Shown here piece after piece: positions 51,520 to 63,122 of a stretch of DNA of 64,000 bases. Below the pieces are notes generated by a model, which saw only the letters and a list, made by a program, of their open reading frames with translations, was not told where the DNA came from and did not search any database. The stretch is taken from assembly GCA_003640385.1 (NCBI GenBank), contig RCAB01000085.1, positions 1 to 64,000 on the forward strand, in the 5' to 3' direction. Numbering within the stretch: position 1 is the first letter of the stretch; each line of letters begins with the position of its first letter. The stretch comes from Setaria digitata (Eukaryota > Nematoda > Chromadorea > Rhabditida > Setariidae). Both the position numbers and the translations under genes were made by a program.

Positions 51520-52049
51520 TGTGGGAAGTAGAAACTATATGGGGTAAAAGAAGTTATTCCAAATAGTATGTGAGGGCATCATATTTTATAAGTTGCCTCT
51601 ATCTGCTTCGTGTAATGTCCTCACCGTAAGATTCCAAGTAGCAATCTTGAATTTAAGTAATATCTTTCTAAATTAATAAGATTGGCTTGTTTGACATCTG
51701 CACCTCCGATAAGAGAGTTTGCAAAAAAATTTCCTGTCGGAACTGAAAGACTGTTTTTATTGTTTTTAAAGATTTCCCAAAAAGTGTTTAGAATTGTTCT
51801 CGAAAGTGCTTCCGATAATCATAATTAAGGTAAATGGCTGGGTGATTGTGACTTGCATGCTAATTTTCATGGACATTTGTTATTTCTGTTTTTTTTTTTT
51901 TAGGATCTGAGCTATCAAATGATTTTTGCATACTTCAACTTTTTAAGCACCCGCGGATTACTAAATAGTGTTTTTATTCGGTCAATTACTCTAGAGTTCA
52001 TATATCTCGCTAATGTATAATGATTTTTTGCTTACTTCGCTTGTAGTTC

Positions 52050-52055
52050 AATAAA
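52050..52055 (+). terminator. Candidate polyadenylation signal of the MARVEL gene
   Basis: AATAAA lies about 530 bases after the stop codon at 51519, with no better-placed signal recognised closer. This would give a long 3' UTR for a nematode, so the true site could differ. Confidence 0.35.
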
Positions 52056-54302
52056 TTTGGCTGTATTATGTAGTAACAATTCTTTTTGATAACTTACTTA
52101 CTTTTATTGATAAGCCCTCATAGATGGTTTGATGAGTCCTAGTTGTATTTTGACTAACACCCTGGTTTCATCATTGTACGCTCGTCGTAATATTTCTTTC
52201 AAAGTATTACTGAAATATCATTGTCGCATGTTTATTAAACCGTTGGTTTATCTGCTTTTCACAATCATGTTGCATAAGAGAAAAATTGCATTTGTTGTAA
52301 TGCTTTGTGACTCAGTTTTGGGTTCAGGTTCATTTTCTTTCGCAGGATGAGTTGAGGTAGATTGTTTGTAACAGATTTTCGTATGGCTTTTATCTTATAA
52401 TTGTTTATTTTTTCCATACATGTTTTTCTTTGATGGTAGCAACGCAAATTTATTAATCTATTTTACTTAAAATTATTTCTTAAAAAATCCCAAGAAGTTG
52501 AAATGTAATTTCAATTTGAACATATTTGGAATCCTACCTCATTTACGCTTCGTAACGGTGTTTCAAATATTTATAACGCTTGTAAGAATTCATGAGAGCT
52601 TATACTTGGTTGAATTTTAACTTTTCTTGCTGAAATTTATAACTCATGAGGGACAGATGTAGATTTTTAAATATATATGGTTGTTTTACTGGTCCACCAT
52701 TTAAGTTCAGTGAAACATACATTCTTCACTTTGCTCTGAATGTAGAAACTCCAGAACGTGTTTCATTGCTTCTTATAATCTTACTACTTTTTCCACTCGG
52801 AATTGTCGCCCAGCTAATGCTACCACATTATTTCTTAGTGATACTCCACTGTAACTGCTTATTTTGCATCGTCGAATATTTTTACTCTGTTTTAATTTCA
52901 GTTTTGATGTTCATCGCTTATAGTAGTCTATGTATGTTCGGTGTTTTGCTATTGCCACTCAAATTTACTTAAATATTTTCTACAATTCATACTTATACTA
53001 TTATATTTACGGAGAAGAGTTTTGAAAAGTGTGAGTGCAAGCTGTACATTTTTTTTTTTTGTTTTAAAATGAATACGTATTGTTATCTGTCGTACATTCG
53101 CTTCTCGCAAATCGAATAAATTGATGAAAAAAATTGTTTTTTCGGGACTAGCAAACTCGAAAAAGAAAACAAGAATTAAAGCATAAGAAAATATGATAAA
53201 TTAGGGCGAGAAGAAAGAATTCACTAGAAGAGGTAGCAATGACACTTGTGATATAGCATTTCAAAACTGAAACTGATTGAACAAATGATTGTCTAACGGA
53301 ATTGTAGTACGCGAGTAGTACTGCAGCAGTCGTTTCCACTTCTTTAATACACAGGTGTGATAAGTGAGGCCAGTTTTTTTGATTACACAGAAGTGACACA
53401 GTCGATTATGTACTCCCTCACCACGAGCATTTACTAAATGTCTAACATATACTGAGCTGAATTTCAGCTGTGTAAGTATGAGTTTAGTAAAAGCGCTTGG
53501 AGTGTTACATATAAGAGTTTAGTTAAATTGGATGTACTAAAGTAAACTTTGCGCTAAAGTTTACCACTGTCAACTGCATTCTATTCCAAGTCCAATATGT
53601 TCCTCATATCTAGTTTCTGAATGTTTCCCAAATTTGTTGGGAGATAATTTGAAATGTAAAATCTCAGCATTGCTGGGAATCCTGGCAAATTATCTGTGTG
53701 TGAATTGGAATTTAGAAAAAGACATAATGCAGCTGGTCATCCATCCTTTTTCCTTTTAATCGAAGGAATAATTTATCTAACAAAGAAAGTGAATCAAGAA
53801 ACTTATCAATAACATTTTGTTATCAGTTATCAGAAAGTAGTGATGATCTGAAGTTGTTTAACATCTTTTCATTACTTTTGTTTGTTCGTTTCTTATTTCT
53901 CCAAGTTGTAGAAGTCTTCCTGATAGTGATAACTAATCGCTTCGTTACACTTTTTAAGAAGCTAACAGTACGCTCAATTTTCTGCACCTATTTTCTGCAC
54001 TTATTACATTGTTTTAATTCTTATTAATTGAGCCTAAGCTAAAGCTTCAGTTTATTTTCTTATACTGAAGTAATAAAATTCGCAGTTAGCTTTTGAGTTA
54101 GCTCTAACCTTTAGAATTAGAAGTTAGCCATTTACACAATTTTCTTTTCATTTCACCTTTTTTTTCCGCTCGAACTTCACCATAACAACAGTTAACACTA
54201 TTGCTAAAATTTCATTCGTCGGAACTTCATTATTTGTATTGAAAATTCGAAATGGTAAACTTTTACATGCAATAAAAAATATTAACAAAAAAAGACAAGA
54301 AA
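52056..54302. other. Intergenic stretch
   Basis: AT-rich, with no supported gene. A plus-strand frame at 52646-52972 (108 codons, hydrophobic, T-rich) has no start context, splice partner or similarity that I can see. Confidence 0.5.
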
Positions 54303-54968
54303 TTATTTCTGTAGAGTTAATACTACAAATACAACGGAAAGTAAGATTAAGATGATTAAAATCATTATAACAATGATGATATCGGATCTGCTCAATTTCG
54401 ATTCACGTGACGTATTACTTTGTTCATCGGTTTTTCTCACCATACTTTTCACTTTAGTTGAATACCGAGTTAACGTATGGTAAGGTATCGCTTTCTGATT
54501 CTTCCTTTCGTCATCTGATGAATCTGTCACTGTTATCCTGTTACGTCTGCGAGTTTCTTTTACCTGTCCATATCTTGACTGATTTCCTTCAACTCTTTCC
54601 CTAGTATCTTCCATCGTCTCAATCCTATTATTACTAGAGTGAATACTGTTAGCAGTACTACAACAATTAGCAGTGATTGCTCTTGTTGTTGTTGTTGTAA
54701 TAGCAGTGGTAGTTGTTGCTATTGCTGAGGTTGTTGTTGTTGTTGTCGTTGTTGATGTTGTTGATGTTGTCGTTGTTGATGTTGCCGTTGTTGATGTTGT
54801 CGTTGTTGATGTTGTCGTTGTTGATGTTGTCGTTGTTGTTGTTCTTCTTGGTATAAAAATTTTGCGTTTAAAAAAATCTTCTGGTATATTTATCTGTGTT
54901 GAAACGGGATCGAAGTCATTTAATAAAACAAAGAAAGAGATAATAAAACAACCAAACGACACAAACAT
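54303..54968 (-). CDS. Thr-rich mucin-like membrane protein
   Basis: Single-exon reading frame of 221 codons, the longest uninterrupted ORF I saw in the window. It begins with a hydrophobic signal sequence (MFVSFGCFIISFFVLL). About 65 residues consisting almost only of Thr with scattered Ser and Ala follow (roughly 42-108), a likely O-glycosylation substrate. A polar basic segment comes next (KETRRRNRITVTDSSDDER), and a single strongly hydrophobic helix sits at about 196-219 before the C-terminus LQK. The layout suggests a type I surface mucin-like protein. The Thr block is encoded by a trinucleotide-type repeat (54680-54845), which could vary between alleles. No family recognised. No homolog can be checked here, so it may still be a chance frame carried by the repeat. 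Confidence 0.58.
   Translation of the reverse strand: MFVSFGCFIISFFVLLNDFDPVSTQINIPEDFFKRKIFIPRRTTTTTTSTTTTSTTTTSTTATSTTTTSTTSTTTTTTTTSAIATTTTAITTTTTRAITANCCSTANSIHSSNNRIETMEDTRERVEGNQSRYGQVKETRRRNRITVTDSSDDERKNQKAIPYHTLTRYSTKVKSMVRKTDEQSNTSRESKLSRSDIIIVIMILIILILLSVVFVVLTLQK
54680..54845 (-). repeat. ACA/ACG-type coding minisatellite encoding poly-Thr
   Basis: On the plus strand this is an alternation of GTTGTT, GTCGTT and GTTGATGTT units. Read on the minus strand it gives Thr codons with periodic TCA (Ser). Similar 12- to 15-base units recur in tandem, which suggests slippage expansion within the reading frame. Confidence 0.8.
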
Positions 54969-56097
54969 TTTCCAACAACTGATTAACTAACTTCTTCCTT
55001 GCATATCTCCAGTCGAGCTTCTTATTTTTCCAATATTATGCATAAAGGAATTTCATATATAATCACAGATTTCAAGAAAGGAAAGAAAGTCATTTAGAAA
55101 GACGTGAATATTTCGTATACCGAGAAAAGTCCCGCTCGAACTGTTTGGCCCACATAAAATTAATTAGCTTTATGGAGCAATTTTCAATGCTCAGTTATTT
55201 AATCATTAGGATTCATTCCAAGAAAATTTATGATATTTAATAGTTAGTGCTTGTTTCTTGTTACCACGATTTTAAAGAATTAAGAATCAAATGAAATATC
55301 ATCATTTAAAGAAAAAAACAGCTTGACGAAGTTTTGCTTGATCAACCTTGCTGAAAATTATAGATGAGAAATTCGCTTTAGATGGTTAGGTTAAATTAAG
55401 AATTTACTGATTTTGGACTTGTTTGATTACCTTTTATGATGTAGTGAGAAAACAAAGCCATCAGCAGCCGTTCGATTAAAAGATAAATTAATTAATTGAA
55501 ATATTTTCGGTGCTTTCTTTGTAGTTACTTTTGTTAAGCGTCAAAAGTATTACTTTCTTTTAGATATTGTTCTTCGAAAGCTGTCAAGAATTTCTCAGTC
55601 AGTTCTTGACCAACAGCGCTATTCAGTACAAAACTTTACTTTTTACATCTGTGAAAGGATCGCAAACATAATTCTTGTCCGTTTTGATTTCATACTAAGG
55701 AAATATGAAAATTAGGCAAGAAGGTATCAAATTAAATGTTTGCTGTTTGGCAAAATTGCTAATTAACGGGTGATATTTCATTCTGATAATTATTCAAATT
55801 ATAGCAATCAAAAATTGTTCTGGTAGTTTTAGGACGTCGAAATTAAAAGTAAAGCACACTTGATGAACTTCAGTAATAGATTGAAATTTATTAAACGATT
55901 TAAACAAATGGATGATTTTTAGAATAATTGAAATTGAAGTTGTATTTGAATAGAAAATATGTATGAATACACTTATGAACTGATTATTATTACGATTTAA
56001 TGAATATTAATGAAAGACAGTTAAAGAAGAAGAATATATGGCATTAATAATTTGACATTGTTGATGATGATTATTATTGAATTGATGCTTTACTTTT

Positions 56098-56139
56098 AAT
56101 AACTTTTTGTCCCATATCTCATATGGATAAAAAGTTATT
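56098..56139. repeat. 42-bp near-perfect hairpin
   Basis: AATAACTTTTTGTCCCATAT pairs with ATATGGATAAAAAGTTATT across a TCT-type loop, with one bulge or mismatch. Confidence 0.8.
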
Positions 56140-56257
56140 AGTATATATTTGAGTACCATTTCTGCTCGGCTATTTTGCTTTTTGCATGCTTCTGTTGGTA
56201 ACATATGAGAGTTTCGAAATAAATCGAAATTTAAAATTAAACTAATTAGTTTAATTC

Positions 56258-56292
56258 TTTCACATGTAATAAAATGTATATTACATGTGAAA
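56258..56292. repeat. Perfect 13-bp-arm hairpin
   Basis: TTTCACATGTAAT and ATTACATGTGAAA are exact inverted copies around a 9-base loop. Confidence 0.85.
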
Positions 56293-56646
56293 AAGTAAGA
56301 TTCAGATTGATTATAATTTAATTTGTGATTTAGTTAAAAAGCTGAGTATGATTTGTGAATTAATACGAATTTCATCAAATTTCAAATTTCGACTGAATTC
56401 AATGTAGAAATTTAAAAAAAATCTCGTCGTACTTCCAGTTTTATTTGAAAACGTTTAGGAATTATCAAATACAGATGAATGATATCATTTCTTCTCCAAA
56501 GTATTTAGTAAGTGGAAATGGAACTGCAGTGAATTTTTGAATAGATATCTATTATTATTTTGACCCTTAACCTTCTCATTTTCATTAAATATTTGAATAT
56601 AGTCATAACGCAGAAATTTTCGTGGCTTGTGGAGTGTGAACACACT

Positions 56647-56744
56647 AGATTGATCATTAATATTATTCAAATATTTAGTGAGAGATTTGATGATTAGATT
56701 GATCATTAATATTATTCAAATATTTAGTGAGAGATTTGGTGATA
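56647..56744. repeat. 49-bp tandem duplication
   Basis: 56647-56695 and 56696-56744 match with only one or two differences, near the end of the second copy; each copy starts AGATTGATCATTAATATTAT. Confidence 0.85.
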
Positions 56745-57180
56745 AAGTTAAGTTGATATCGTTTTTCATTATGTTCATTTTTATTTTCAAATCTAAGCTG
56801 ATATTCTAAATTAACATGTTCACTAAGGTTGTAACTACGATTTTCTACGATTTAAGTTATAAATGCGATAATTGCAGGAAATTCAGAAAATATAACCACT
56901 ATATTAGTAGATTGGTCAGTAATTAGCAGCAACTTATTTACAGTTTTCAATAGTTTCTCCTTCGAAAAAAAAACTTTTATGTCAACGAAAACGTTAATCA
57001 TACAAAGATGATTAGGAAGTTTTCTGACTAAAAAGGTTTACAAATTTTCCAAAAAATTCGGGGAACACTAAGAATTTATGGAGATATTAAAAGATTTGCA
57101 CTGAAAGTTTTTTTTTTTTTTTAGGTCTATTCAGCGCACTTTAAAGTTCAATTCTTTCGCGACTTTTTTAGTCTATCTTA

Positions 57181-57384
57181 ATGATGATCAGTGTATTAGT
57201 ATTATTAGCCAATACCTCACTAAAATCTAATTTCTATTTACATCGCAAAAACAGAACCACGAAAATTATAAGAAGGCAGGATATTTATGGAAGAAACTTC
57301 CTCATAATGTTATCCCAAAAGGATTATCCCTTTTCCGGTATGGATTTGAATCGCTATGCAAATATTGTTTTTCTGCTTATATAA
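57181..57384 (+). CDS. Possible small secreted peptide (unproven frame)
   Basis: A 67-codon frame begins MMISVLVLLANTSLKS, a plausible but weak signal sequence, followed by a basic stretch with an RR pair (TKIIRRQDIYGRNF). The ATG lies 9 bases after an acceptor-like CGACTTTTTTAG. No cysteines and no family seen. Short AT-rich frames of this size arise easily by chance, so this is a low-confidence call. Confidence 0.22.
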   Translation: MMISVLVLLANTSLKSNFYLHRKNRTTKIIRRQDIYGRNFLIMLSQKDYPFSGMDLNRYANIVFLLI

Positions 57385-58981
57385 GTTAATTCCTTTAAGT
57401 ACAATCATTTCTAATCCGAAATTCCGATTATTTTAATTTAACTAATTTTAATTATCAAAATTTTAACCTTTACGTCCTACTGCTACACTAATACTAATAT
57501 TATTTTGTGTTAATTTCCCTTCTCTGAACAATTTGCTGATTTTAATCTGCCTGTTGAATAAATGTTTTTTTATTTCTGCTTATTAAAATTTTTCTGCAAG
57601 AAAAAAAAGTAATTAAACAGAAGTATGAAAAGATATAAAATGCTTGCATGCATTTCGATCTAGATTTGAATAAAAGTTAAGAAATTTTTGAAAACACTGG
57701 TCTAGGACCCTGCTAACTGTGGTCAGTTTTAATGATGATTAGTTACATAGAGAAAGTAATGAAATTTGGAAAAAGAGATTTGCAGTCTGATCGAAATTAT
57801 ACTCAAGTATCCAAAGCTTTTTTTTTCAATTTCCCAGCACTCAAAATACATCAATTCGAGATTTTAATTAATTTAAGTAGCTAACAAAATTAAGTAATCT
57901 GACAGATCGAATTACAAAAAAGTGCAGCAAATAATTTAAAATCTTAATTAAATTTCAGAATGGAAATTTTCAAATCTGTAAATTTATGAAACTAATTTAG
58001 CATTTCTTTGAAAGTGTTCCTGCACTTTGATTTTTAAAACAACATTTATTAGTCTTGAAATGACATTTATTATCGAAAATACGAATTTTCGAATGGATGG
58101 TTTATCAATTCGCTCTCATCCGTAACAGTGAAATTGCAGAAAAAGTAAATGTTGTGGAGAAAATTTATTTATTTAAAATTTGTTTCGAAATATGAAAGCC
58201 TTAGACTTCTCTCTTTCGATTACAAAATTTCAGTGTTAACTGATTAATAAAATGACATATCACTTACACATACATTATCTACAAGCAGCAATGCAGTAAT
58301 AAAGGATAATAAATACATTTTTCCTCATCCGACGTAAATTGACTTAGACAAATTTCATTTCGATTTGAACTGATTTATGCAAATTTCGTTTTTTTTTTTT
58401 TTTTTTTTTTTTTTTTCTTTTTAAATAATAGGTTTTTTCTTCTGTGTACCGCTTTAATAAAGTGTGGAAAGTTGAGGAAAAAAGAACAGCGTGTAAGTTT
58501 GATGACAAATTCTCTGAATTTTCATTATGACAATTACTCCTAATTTCTAATTTAAAGTGTCAACTACTTGAATCTAAATCAAGTTCAGCTCAATTCAGTT
58601 TTGGTTTGAATGAATTAAATTCAATTCAGGAAGTCTGCTGCCTAAAGAGCGATAGCACAGAAAGGATAAACTAGCTGATTATGCTTTCAAAGTTTTGCAA
58701 AGAACTAATTTTCAAGAAACCACCACTCTTCATGATCTTTACAACAATTAATTGGCACCAAAAAAATATGATCAAAGAATGAACTAGCAGCAAAATTTCT
58801 TCGGAGAAAATTTTTGAAATGCTAATCATTTCCAGTTTCCTTTTCTTGTACTGAACGAGAAAAAGGAAATGAATTTTTGCTGAATAATGCTTTAAATATT
58901 TCTTTTCTTTTGAAAAAAGAGGCTTTTAAAAACGCTTAGAAATTACATTCAAAAGAGTTGAAATACGAAATTTAGAACTTT

Positions 58982-59160
58982 CTAACCAAAGGATCTGCTC
59001 AGCCCGAAATGATCAGAAATTGGAAGACGATAACAAACTATAATTAAAGCAAAATATATTGGGGTATCGCGGATTTTTTCCTCGGAAAAATGGAGCAATC
59101 GTCGAGATACACCGCTATGTGCTATATTCACATGTAACCACTGATGATGCAACACTTCGA
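58982..59160 (-). CDS. Candidate last exon of the OST-alpha gene
   Basis: If the exon at 59911 ends at a GTTTGT donor (exon end 59758, phase 1), this segment joins in frame after an acceptor ending CGTCCAG. It continues FEVLHHQWLHVNIAHSG to a stop at 58982, for a total of 340 codons, close to the family length. It lacks the further hydrophobic span I would expect, so it may be chance. A rival terminal exon starts near 59609 and reads NDRSSFPILDHRISFE. Confidence 0.3.
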
Positions 59161-59731
59161 CTGGACGGATATTTGTCAAAAAATGCACTTCGTGATGGTT
59201 TCAGTAATACGGTAGAAATTAAAGAGACGAAAAATGACTCAATAACGAGCACGAAATTCTTCCAAACTGCAAAAAAAAAGAAGAATTAAAATTCTAACAT
59301 TCAAATTTTAAATTTAACTGAAAAAATCGTAGAATCAGTAAACTTGAACGATGTCCATCTTTGGCAAACAACTAATTGCATATGTAGAAATTTGAAATTT
59401 TATTATAAATAAGCATTAGATGAAATCTTGCTTATCAAATTTAAAGTATTTTTTTTGGAGAGGGGAAGAGGCAGCTCTTTTCCACCGGTAATAAATAATA
59501 TCTGGAAATCATCTTTTTCTGTTTTATCCCAGGATCATCATATTAGTTTCATAGTTACTCAAATGATATTCTATGATCGAGAATTGGAAACGACGACCGA
59601 TCATTGACTGAATTTTATAACCTTATCACAGGATCAATTGGCCATAAAGTCAGTCCTACAGTGTCCATTTACAATCGCTGATAGTTCATCTTTTCATCTT
59701 TTACACGGAAATGTTAGCTGCTAAAATTTTC

Positions 59732-62700
59732 CTATATATTTAGATCAAAATACAAACAAAAAGCAGTTTCAAGTGAGGGTAATGTGGTACCACAGCCAAA
59801 TATACCAGCTCGTGCCAGAAAATCAAAAATTGGCTGTTGTAAGCCATAAAACATGAAATAGAAATCGAGCAGTCGAAATACGACGATATAACGATACGGA
59901 ATGAGTTCATCCTGTAAAGTGGGTTTCTGTTCAGTTTTGGTTCTCATTTCCGGTATTTTTCCTATCGATAATGCAAGTTACTGTCAATAACTGCTAATTA
60001 ATGAATTGAGTAAAAGGAAAAAAGAACTATCTTCATTTCAGCAGATTTCGTTTTGAATGGTTCTCATTCCAAGGAGAAAAAATCAAAAAAGAAATAACTT
60101 ACCAGATTTGAAACAGTTGTCACAAGTATATGTGTACCGTATATACCGATCAGTAGTGATGGAAGTGAGATGAAATCGAGTATTTTTAGTGCTCTGAAAA
60201 ATGAAACGATACTTAATAAGTGCTAACGTGCATGAATCCCCTCAAGTTTTAAATATTTTATGTATTTCTAGTTCACTGTAAAAACTCTAGCTAGAAAAAG
60301 TGTTTGAAGAGACAAAAATATTTGCATTTGAAATCAGACTTACATTATAGCGCCATCTTGATATTCAAAGTAAAGTATTAAGCTTAGAACTGTAAATATA
60401 AGCCTGATGCACGGAGCCTGAAAGACCATCATTTCACAAAACCGAATTCGACCCCTGAAACAGTAATCTATCATGTATTTGTGATCAATATTTTGGATTT
60501 CGATTCAACTTTAAAATGATGAACCATTTGAATTTAAAACTAATAAAAATAAAAGGTACCCTGAATTAGCAAGATTGTTGATATGATTAAAAAAGTGGTA
60601 ACAATTAACAAGATTAACAAGAAGAACAAGTGTTTCTTAAAAAAAGTTTCGACAAGTGAATAGAAAATTTATTTCATTAAAGATATATTTAAGCTACTAA
60701 GGAGCTATATTTGGCTGTAACGAAGTTTCTACAGAATCACTCGTCGAAAGTCTTGAATGGTCCAAGCCTGATAACAGCTTAGCCTGGTCTCCAGCCTTCA
60801 CTAATGTATCCGACAGATAGAAAGTTACAATGCCATCCGTTGCATTGATTTAGTTAATTTCAGATTATTAGTGGTCTAGACTTCTTCCATGACAATGTAA
60901 CAGAACCATAATATTCATAAGAGTAAGTTAACATGTAATAATTGAAAAATAATTTTTTTAAATTTGATTTCAATTAAAAGATTTCTTACTGTTCAAGCTC
61001 AAGTTTTGGAAGACATGGAAAGACACAACACAGTGGTGGTGTTTGTACGCTAATTCTCGAACAACCACTTTTTATCTTCCTCACCATTTTTTGGCGTCCT
61101 TCGAAAATATTCATCAAAAGACAAATAATCACCCAAAGAGCTATTGAAAAATACCTATAAATGATTTTAGCAAATTGTAAACAGTTTGGAATTTTGAAAA
61201 ATGAATCGAGAATTAAGCAACAAAAGTAGTTTAAAAATTGACTAAATCATGATAAAGTCATTCATTATAAGTGAAAAATGTCAAATAAAATTTAGCTTGT
61301 AAAAATCTTTAAATTTTCAAACGCAAATGAAAAAATGAAATTTTCAGACGAGAAACTAGTCATATACCAAAAAAAAAATAAACTCAGTTCAAAGGTGCAA
61401 ATGATTTTACTCATATTTGGCCAGCTGTAACAGACTTTCAATTTTTTTTTGTTTTTTTTTTTTTTTAATTTGGCATTTCTCAGTAATTGCTTTGCCGTCA
61501 ATGAATCTACCATAATTTTACAATGTTAAATTTGTATATTGCATTGGTTAGGAAGACAAGGACAGTTACGAAAGATTTATTCTTGCTATGTTCGATGAGG
61601 TGGAAAGACATTTTGTCGCTTTGGGATATAAAACTTTTATGAAATCGATCGAAGTAACAAAATTAAAACGGTAATCAACTGAAAAGCAATTTCTGGACGA
61701 AGCACAAATTTGCAAATGAGTGATCATCTTTATAGATTTAGTAAAATTCGACATGACAAATTGCTTGCAAAATGTTCAGAAATTAAAGTGAAACTTACAA
61801 GAATCCAAGAAGATGAGAAAGGAACCATACCCGTGGCATATACATCGCTATCAACGACAAGGTTGACACAAACTAAAATGAAGTTTGATCATGAAAGTCG
61901 AAATAAGCTAAATCTATTCCTAGACAAGAATGACTATTTCGGATTAATTTTTTAAAGAAAAGGGAAAATTATGGACAAATTTAATCATCGCTTATTTCTT
62001 AACATTTATTTTTTTTTCTTTTTTTTTTTATTTTCCCCTTTTTATGACAATTTTTATCACCTGATGGCTCACAACCTCAGAAAAATCTGATAAATATTTC
62101 TTTCAGTGATTCATGGTAATGCCAAATATTGTTTCAGACCATCCTACAGCTTCAATAATTTCAGCTAATTTGTGTTAATTAATGCAAATCGCAGAAAGCG
62201 ACTTACTGGTGCTGTACCAGCCAGATAAACTATAAAAGCTCGTCGATATCGTTGTGTAACATAAAACGACACATAAATAACATGTAAAATGCCAAGGCAT
62301 ACAGTTGCCAACGAGATAAGAGTTGAGCCTAGTAGAGCCACAAAAAATGTGAATTCAATTCCTGAAAATGCAAAAAAAGATTGTGGGATTGCTGTATGGA
62401 TAGAAGTGATGATAAGGTTCTCAGGATGATGAGGAGAAGAAAAATAACTGCCTCAAGAAAGCTTGCCTGGCAAGCATATAATAATATGAACTTGAGTAAA
62501 TTGAAAAAATACCATCATAGAAGTGAAAACCAACATATGATAAACTATTTCAAGATTAGTAAACAAAATATACAGCGGTAAATAGTACATGTTTGTTTTT
62601 GGTTACTATTTGCAAATTCATTTCTTGCATGGAATGTTACTTTGGTTATTAAAAAAAGAAAAAAGATGAGGTCTTTTCTAACATACAAAATTGACCTAAA

Positions 62701-63122
62701 GATACTGGAAATAAATAATGTACTATTTAAAAGCCGAAAGGCCTTAAGAATTTTAGATGGAATAGGTGAAAAATTTAAAGTTAATACATTTGAAAACTAC
62801 AAAAGGAAAAAAAGAAAAAAATAAGTATTAGGCACTTAAAAGATAAAAGCTAGGAACTCTGAAAACTAAACGATGAACAAAAGAAATGAGAACTTTCGAA
62901 GTTGGCCCGAAAGTTTCAAGACGAAAAACGATAAATATTTGATCTGTAAAAGTGAAAAATTTAAATAAATCAATCGAAATTTATAAAATTATTTGAAAAA
63001 AAAAGAAAAAAGAAAGAAAGAATTGTACTCGACAAGTAAACTCGAGCTGTCGGTATTCCAACTGGTCCATTTGTACAATTCAGCAATGAATCAGCGATAA
63101 GTTTTACAATTGTATCGAACAT
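59732..63122 (-). CDS. Organic solute transporter alpha (OST-alpha family)
   Basis: Multi-span membrane protein; the family carries bile acids and steroid conjugates in animals and is present in several copies in nematodes. Exons: 63122-63029, 62361-62207, 61872-61799, 61154-60990, 60454-60344, 60193-60103, then 59911 onwards. Phases agree through every joint. Family landmarks: an N-terminal extracellular part with NCTNGPVGIP, a first span (ATVCLGILHVIYVSF), YLAGTAP followed by SLIAMYMPRVWFLSHLLGFL, a cysteine-rich loop PPLCCVFPCLP after the third span, LKILDFISLPSLLIGIYGTH, and RLLDFYFMFYGLQQPIFDFL with GIFGCGTTLP. Unspliced, the last exon stops at 59732 (289 codons), shorter than the usual 340 or so, so a further exon is likely. 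Confidence 0.88.

Larger units (their letters stand above)
54969..58981. other. Intergenic stretch with hairpins and a small secreted-like frame
   Basis: About 4 kb without a confident gene. It contains two perfect or near-perfect hairpins (56098-56139, 56258-56292), a 49-bp tandem duplication (56647-56744), a poly-T run of about 30 (58388-58417) and a 67-codon plus-strand frame at 57181-57384. Confidence 0.5.

Noticed and set aside
52646..52972. 108-codon hydrophobic plus-strand frame
   Set aside because: T-rich sequence easily yields Phe/Leu-rich frames; no splice partner, start context or similarity seen.
54673..54990. 105-codon poly-Val plus-strand frame
   Set aside because: Complement of the poly-Thr coding repeat; the minus frame has a signal sequence and a membrane span, this one has neither.
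61710..61955. 81-codon plus-strand frame
   Set aside because: Opposite strand of the short OST-alpha exon at 61799-61872.
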